From NCBI RefSeq assembly GCF_001983935.1, contig NZ_CP017641.1, positions 7,986,001 through 8,050,000 on the forward strand: 64,000 bases of DNA. The letters run 5' to 3'. Below the pieces are notes generated by a model that searched no databases, was not told where the DNA came from, and worked only from the letters and a program-made list of their open reading frames with translations. A program made the position numbers and the translations under genes. Each line of letters begins with the position of its first letter. Within the stretch, counting starts at the first letter, position 1. This document shows positions 63,201-64,000 of this stretch, piece by piece. The DNA is from Fuerstiella marisgermanici (GTDB taxonomy: Bacteria; Planctomycetota; Planctomycetia; Planctomycetales; Planctomycetaceae).

Positions 63201-64000
63201 GCGTCCACCGTGATGCCTTCTCCCCACGAGCCGCGTTCCGATGTCGTTGCGGTGGCTTTCGCCCAGACCAGACTCAGAGCTGTGTCCAGCTTCAGGATGA
63301 ACGTCTGCGAACTGCCGCCGGTGTCGGGCAGATTGAAGACACCCGCACCCGGATCGAAGTCCTGCACACCGCCATACGATCCTGTCAGGTAGACATTGCC
63401 CGGCGATTCCGCAAATATCTTTGCCCGCCCTCCGCCGATGCTTCCGGACGTCACATAGTCTCCTTCGCTGTCGAGCTTCAGGATGAATCCGTCCGTTCCC
63501 GAAGCGGTCAGATTGACAACTCCGGGTCCCGGATCGACGTCGATGGTGCCGCTAAACAGGCCGGTCGCGTACACGTTGCCATTGTTGTCGACTGACAGAT
63601 CCGTCTCCTGATTGGCGACGTTCGCACTCACCTGCTTCGCCCATCGAAGCGCGCCTGAGGAATCATAGCTGACGATCAGAATCTCATCGCGGTTGGATGC
63701 TGCACTTGTCAGATTGACGGTTCCCGGCCCCGGATCGACATCGATCGTGCCGCGGAAGTAGCCCGAGACGTAAACATTACCGTCCGCATCCGTTCCGACT
63801 TCCTCGCCGCGGTCGAAGCTGGAGTTACCCAGCGAAACCGCAAAACTGAAAATCAGATCCTGCGAAACTATTCCGCTGACACCGCCATCCCCGTCGGTCA
63901 GCACCGCCGTTACTTCCCGAGGTGACGTCGACGGAGTCTCAGAAACATTCTCGAAGGTCACATTCTGCAGTACTGCTTCTGCTGCGGCCGGCGTAGAGGC
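48254..64000 (-). CDS. giant repeat surface protein, 5' end outside window
   Basis: At least 5,240 residues; the frame is open through the window edge, so the N terminus is missing. From high to low coordinates: two blocks of SBBP-like propeller repeats (GNVYVSGYFRGTIDVDPGPG) at about 63850-62450 and 61970-60570, split by a cadherin-like linker; hedgehog/haemolysin-like short repeats; a right-handed beta-helix (about 59770-57800) with an inserted propeller-like piece; a Calx-beta domain; 25 tandem Calx-beta units (about 57110-49497); two further Calx-like domains; and a C-terminal dockerin/EF-hand-like end (DSDGDRDVDGADY, DIDNSSTLFDDID). Calx-beta and EF-hand parts imply Ca2+ binding. It is probably an exported adhesin or matrix protein. 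No PEP-CTERM tail is present. Confidence 0.88.
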   Translation of the reverse strand, partial: ASTPAAAEAVLQNVTFENVSETPSTSPREVTAVLTDGDGGVSGIVSQDLIFSFAVSLGNSSFDRGEEVGTDADGNVYVSGYFRGTIDVDPGPGTVNLTSAASNRDEILIVSYDSSGALRWAKQVSANVANQETDLSVDNNGNVYATGLFSGTIDVDPGPGVVNLTASGTDGFILKLDSEGDYVTSGSIGGGRAKIFAESPGNVYLTGSYGGVQDFDPGAGVFNLPDTGGSSQTFILKLDTALSLVWAKATATTSERGSWGEGITVDATGNVHVVGTFNGTTDFDPGTGVLSLSTATTDTFDIDIYVLKLDSSGDLVWVRGWGGVEFDSGEDIVVDSTGNVYTTGYFEVTGGGVVDFDPGAGVHNVTNAGNWDAFVSKLDSTGNFVWAHGVGTGSIDQGRGIDLDSNENVVAGIQFSGTSDFDPSAGTLNRTAVGTWNGAAWGLKPDGSVLFATAFGQSSGTTTPFDVTFDSQDNVLSTGQYSGSGDFDPGPDTVTLSSDGNTDLFVVRLKPDTDSQIVNVVDLLPPVLTLPSAPVTFQVASAPLVIDPSATITDADSADFNTGTLTLEIIEGGTANDILAVRNQGTGPGEVSVSGSDVSFAGTVIGTFAGGAGVSPLTITFNAASTPAAAQAVLRNITFGNMSSTPSKTPRVISAVVTDGDGGESSGSEVALNFEFVIPIGSTGGDSGSSVTHDADGNIYVTGKFQRTIDADPGAGVANLTSASSTRSDIFVASYDSSGDYRWAYGFGGSEHDFGISIIEHGGTIFVAGEFSGTVDFDPGAGVTSLSSRNGDPEGFLVQFDQAGNFISATNTGGTIHGMTTDAAGNLYATGSFVGLHDFDPDTPFVALNAGGSFHDGFVLKYDSTGDFAWVKHLNDSPGNYYTFGNDISLDAAGNIYSVGHFSGTVNFDPGAGTSALSTSTPSDNLNWDAYLLKLDSNGDFVWARNWGADGLDRGNDLAVDSAGDVYLIGSFLETVDFDPGAGVMNLTSTGSEDGFVVKMDSAGDLVWARQVGGAQLERAFGIDLDANDAPVIALQFRDTVDFDPSGNTFELTSAGVSDAAVWMLDGNGDFVQAVNFGGLASTRPLALTIDNEGNVITTGEFQGTVDFDSGPLDNNVTSSGLGDLFVHKLAVVNRETQTVNLVEQPDTSVEIDGAGNLLIRDINGGDSHDTLTLSVNGANLRVHDPNNVLDASTGTTQIDENTVEVPVADITGSTGIVVDTLGGDDTLTINLDGGNFTKTITFAGGTQTTTPNGDSLILTGGGTFADTVFGFVNNSDGSIDITGNATITYTGLEPITSNVNATNVTLNYSNFEETITVTDPGGNRTSVDSTVGEIVTFVNPTASITVNAGGGNDVITVTSLASTFAGAMILDGQGGDDEININADPQADTTLNAEIVNLNAQITGTVTGNATTVNVAATASIQDGINASMSGGTVLVSPGTYNEFVNIDRTLTLQGTTATLGDVVINPTSNVDAIHVDNDAADVTIRNLQLGGNTVNPIVDGLRVISATGTLTVENISIQNAQGNGFHVVDADTVSIDSVVVNASGIDGFSVPDGGGSPSIAITNSTFTNNVDDGIEVYNTDGVVLTNLTVEDNLDDGVNIVGGIFPGFFEFGEAAALTHLSGDDLLFADRSNNFGVMTTDGVASLLGFLDHDSKGLAFDGSNLLSVTAKDAFLRTLDQSDGATLSSVAISLSGETVLGATGLAVNPVDGVVYAMLRLQGRFARELVTLNTTTGVATSIGNTGDGFAALAFNGTGTLYAVTGDGGNVPETLFELNTATAAATTVLELGRGDDGESLAFNPTDGLLYHFSGLDDLAFESIDPSNLTTQDIRLSTDIGPGPNVTITNSSILRNFKGIDIAFVVDITLTSVTMQDNHHGLHVSEAGSLTIDGGSYSSSVTTNILVDDISGRVTLTNVIVDGSTSAPGIQLYGALGLDISGGSVSGNDGVGLLIDAFPTGVTLNGVTVDNNGHSGFDLFNAASVTITGGSFSNNVVSGIDLDDIWRTTLTNVVVNNNGQAGVKTQTVTTALVDGSTISNNNLGINFFDINEVTLSSVVTTGNANHSLIDFVGTVNIDTTSGATVDDVQLNTPGVGGEGFLQLTRAGVPQNVVNFTRLDELDIDFDAGDDTVTVAPHATTVFDLDGGAPTAAPGDLLTYLADGTSTFNFGPSTISTTGKAAILYNDFETTDVVGNAVNLSLSAVAGTEADETVITVTATANGNVFGSQTVEVAVSGTGITAGDYALSNTTITIPDGMTTGFVTFTIRDDTLSEGTETAVLTLSNPSAGIILGPNVSKSVDVTDDDAAALTVSITDAAISENGGTTTGTVSRNTDTTNALTVTLVSNDISEATVIGTVTIAAGQTTSPAFTITAVDDAIVDGTQTVTITAQANAHVDGTDTLDVTDDDAAALTVSITDAAISENGGTTTATVSRNTDTTDALTINLSSNDTGEAGVPATVTILAGQTSATFSITGVDDAIVDGTQTVTITASAAAHADGTDTLDVTDDDAAALTVSITDAAISENGGTTTATVSRNTDTTNALTVTLVSNDTSEATVIGTVTIAAGQTTSPAFTITGVDDAIVDGTQTVTITASAAAHTDGTDTLDVTDDDAAALTVSITDAAISENGGTTTGTVSRNTDTTNALTINLSSNDTGEAGVPATVTIAAGQTTSPAFTITGVDDAIVDGTQTVTITASAAAHADGTDTLDVTDDDAAALTVSITADAISENGGTTTATVSRNTDTTNALTVTLVSDDTSEATVIGSVTIAAGQTTSPAFDITAVDDAIVDGTQTVTITAQANAHVDGTDTLDVTDDDAAALTVSITADAISENGGTTTATVSRNTDTTNALTVTLVSDDTSEATVIGSVIIAAGQTTSPAFDITAVDDAIVDGTQTVTITAQANAHVDGTDTLDVTDDDAAALTVSITADAISENGGTTTATVSRNTDTTNALTVTLVSDDTSEATVIGSVIIAAGQTTSPAFTITGVDDAIVDGTQTVTITASAAAHADGTDTLDVTDDDAAALTVSITDAAISENGGSTTATVSRNTDTTDALTINLSSNDTGEAGVPATVTILAGQTSATFSITGVDDAIVDGTQTVTITASAAAHADGTDTLDVTDDDAAALTVSITDAAISENGGTTTATVSRNTDTTNALTVTLVSNDTSEATVIGTVTIAAGQTTSPAFDITAVDDAIVDGTQTVTITAQANAHVDGTDTLDVTDDDAAALTVSITDAAISENGGTTTATVSRNTDTTDALTINLSSNDTGEAGVPATVTILAGQTSATFSITGVDDAIVDGTQTVTITASAAAHADGTDTLDVTDDDAAALTVSITDAAISENGGTTTGTVSRNTDTTNALTINLSSNDTGEAGVPATVTILAGQTSATFSITGVDDAIVDGTQTVTITASAAAHADGTDTLDVTDDDAAALTVSITDAAISENGGTTTGTVSRNTDTTNALTINLSSNDTGEAGVPATVTILAGQTSATFSITGVDDAIVDGTQTVTITASAAAHTDGTDTLDVTDDDAAALMVSITDAAISENGGTTTGTVSRNTDTTNALTINLSSNDTGEAGVPATVTILAGQTSATFSITGVDDAIVDGTQTVTITASAAAHTDGTDTLDVTDDDAAALTVSITDAAISENGGTTTGTVSRNTDTTNALTINLSSNDTGEAGVPATVTILAGQTSATFSITGVDDAIVDGTQTVTITASAAAHTDGTDTLDVTDDDAAALTVSITDAAISENGGTTTGTVSRNTDTTNALTINLSSNDTGEAGVPATVTILAGQTSATFSITGVDDAIVDGTQTVTITASAAAHADGTDTLDVTDDDAAALTVSITDAAISENGGTTTATVSRNTDTTDALTINLSSNDTGEAGVPATVTILAGQTSATFSITGVDDAIVDGTQTVTITASAAAHADGTDTLDVTDDDAAALTVSITDAAISENGGTTTATVSRNTDTTNALTVTLVSNDTSEATVIGTVTIAAGQTTSPAFTITGVDDAIVDGTQTVTITASAAAHVDGTDTLDVTDDDAAALTVSITDAAISENGGTTTATVSRNTDTTDALTINLSSNDTGEAGVPATVTILAGQTSATFSITGVDDAIVDGTQTVTITASAAAHADGTDTLDVTDDDAAALTVSITDAAISENGGTTTATVSRNTDTTNALTVTLVSNDTSEATVIGTVTIAAGQTTSPAFDITAVDDAIVDGTQTVTITAQANAHVDGTDTLDVTDDDAAALTVSITDAAISENGGTTTATVSRNTDTTDALTINLSSNDTGEAGVPATVTILAGQTSATFSITGVDDAIVDGTQTVTITASAAAHADGTDTLDVTDDDAAALTVSITDAAISENGGTTTATVSRNTDTTNALTVTLVSNDTSEATVIGTVTIAAGQTTSPAFTITGVDDAIVDGTQTVTITASAAAHTDGTDTLDVTDDDAAALTVSITDAAISENGGTTTGTVSRNTDTTNALTINLSSNDTGEAGVPATVTILAGQTSATFSITGVDDAIVDGTQTVTITASAAAHADGTDTLDVTDDDAAALTVSITDAAISENGGTTTGTVSRNTDTTNALTINLSSNDTGEAGVPATVTILAGQTSATFSITGVDDAIVDGTQTVTITASAAAHTDGTDTLDVTDDDAAALMVSITDAAISENGGTTTGTVSRNTDTTNALTINLSSNDTGEAGVPATVTILAGQTSATFSITGVDDAIVDGTQTVTITASAAAHTDGTDTLDVTDDDAAALTVSITDAAISENGGTTTGTVSRNTDTTNALTINLSSNDTGEAGVPATVTILAGQTSATFSITGVDDAIVDGTQTVTITASAAAHADGTDTLDVTDDESATVGVSAVSNGSESGPVSGQFLVTLSAAAQQDVEVSYTLGGTAVAGEDFSGAATGTVTITAGTLSVPLNIPVIDDRVAEGGADHLSVQLDGVTALGNVSIDTGADTASVLLFDNDFAGIILSKSQVTVSEDATTATFDVVLTSKPTGNVVLNVASSDTGEAAVTDGATLTFTPDNWDTPQPVTVTGVDDGDVDGTQSSIISVSVAGETTADEYTSVPAARLTAKTDDNDATAAATVESITFFNNDADAERQLSVDETGQRSIIRQVEVVVNGEIDVADAAAFALQHLGTGNAVNVTLTASTKAGGRTTILLAFSGTHVDIGGFVGLENGNYELTIDGDALGVTGGEQKTRFHRLYGDSDGDRDVDGADYGNFISALYFGSAGYNSVFDIDNSSTLFDDIDNFFGAFGSVLMP
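49497..57110. repeat. 25-unit tandem array of 303/306-bp Calx-beta repeats
   Basis: Units of 303 or 306 bp (101 or 102 residues) repeat 25 times with very high DNA identity inside the giant gene. The protein unit runs DVTDDDAAALTVSITDAAIS, ENGGTT-T, VSRNTDTTNALT, and ends in TQTVTITASAAAHADGTDTL or the AQANAHV variant. Two inner versions alternate: ILAGQTSATFSITGVDD and IAAGQTTSPAFTITGVDD (one residue longer). The + strand is also open for long stretches because the unit length is a multiple of three and lacks stops there; those frames are not genes. Confidence 0.95.

Overview
The window looks like a chromosomal segment of a marine planctomycete (Planctomycetota). The evidence is a secreted sulfatase next to DUF5077/DUF3472-type proteins, a PQQ-like beta-propeller protein, a LEPR-xLL-like exported protein, an exosortase with a PEP-CTERM substrate, a DUF1580 protein and a giant Calx-beta/dockerin-like surface protein. 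The genus cannot be fixed from sequence alone; a Fuerstiella-like organism is only a guess.

1-12.2 kb is ordinary chromosome: two unknown proteins around a small repeat ORF, an ECF sigma/zinc-finger anti-sigma pair behind an exported LEPR-xLL-like protein, a sulfatase plus DUF5077-like pair, a beta-propeller protein, a VTT-domain membrane protein and a DUF3472-like protein. It ends with an initiator tRNA-fMet gene and its terminator.

12.3-41 kb is accessory DNA that starts at the 3' end of the tRNA with a tyrosine integrase and a DUF1580 excisionase-like gene. It carries an operon with a pseudo-MT-A70, a zinc ribbon protein, a KptA-type RNA 2'-phosphotransferase, a small protein and an MT-A70 adenine methyltransferase. 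The last gene is cut by a RIT element (three adjacent tyrosine recombinases), and the pre-insertion reading frame can be rebuilt exactly. Next come conjugation-like genes (VirD4/TraG-like ATPase and two winged-helix replication-relaxation-like proteins), a cargo block (HTH-pseudokinase, Cas4-like pseudo-nuclease with membrane segments, kinase, membrane and coiled-coil proteins), tandem 175-bp repeats, and a plasmid-type core: parA, parB, rep and an origin with three iterons between two perfect DnaA boxes. This is best read as a plasmid-like element integrated at tRNA-fMet. Downstream lies a ~1.1 kb stretch packed with RNA hairpins, followed by a 217-aa protein of unknown function; this RNA-protein unit is the strongest candidate for an undescribed system.

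41-48 kb: a decaying prenyltransferase/squalene-cyclase-like gene is interrupted by a complete IS3-family element. It is followed by a TPR protein, an exosortase and a PEP-CTERM protein. 48.25-64 kb is the 3' part of one giant gene encoding beta-propeller repeats, a beta-helix region, 25 tandem ~101-residue Calx-beta units with higher-order duplication, and a C-terminal EF-hand/dockerin-like end; its 5' end lies outside the window.
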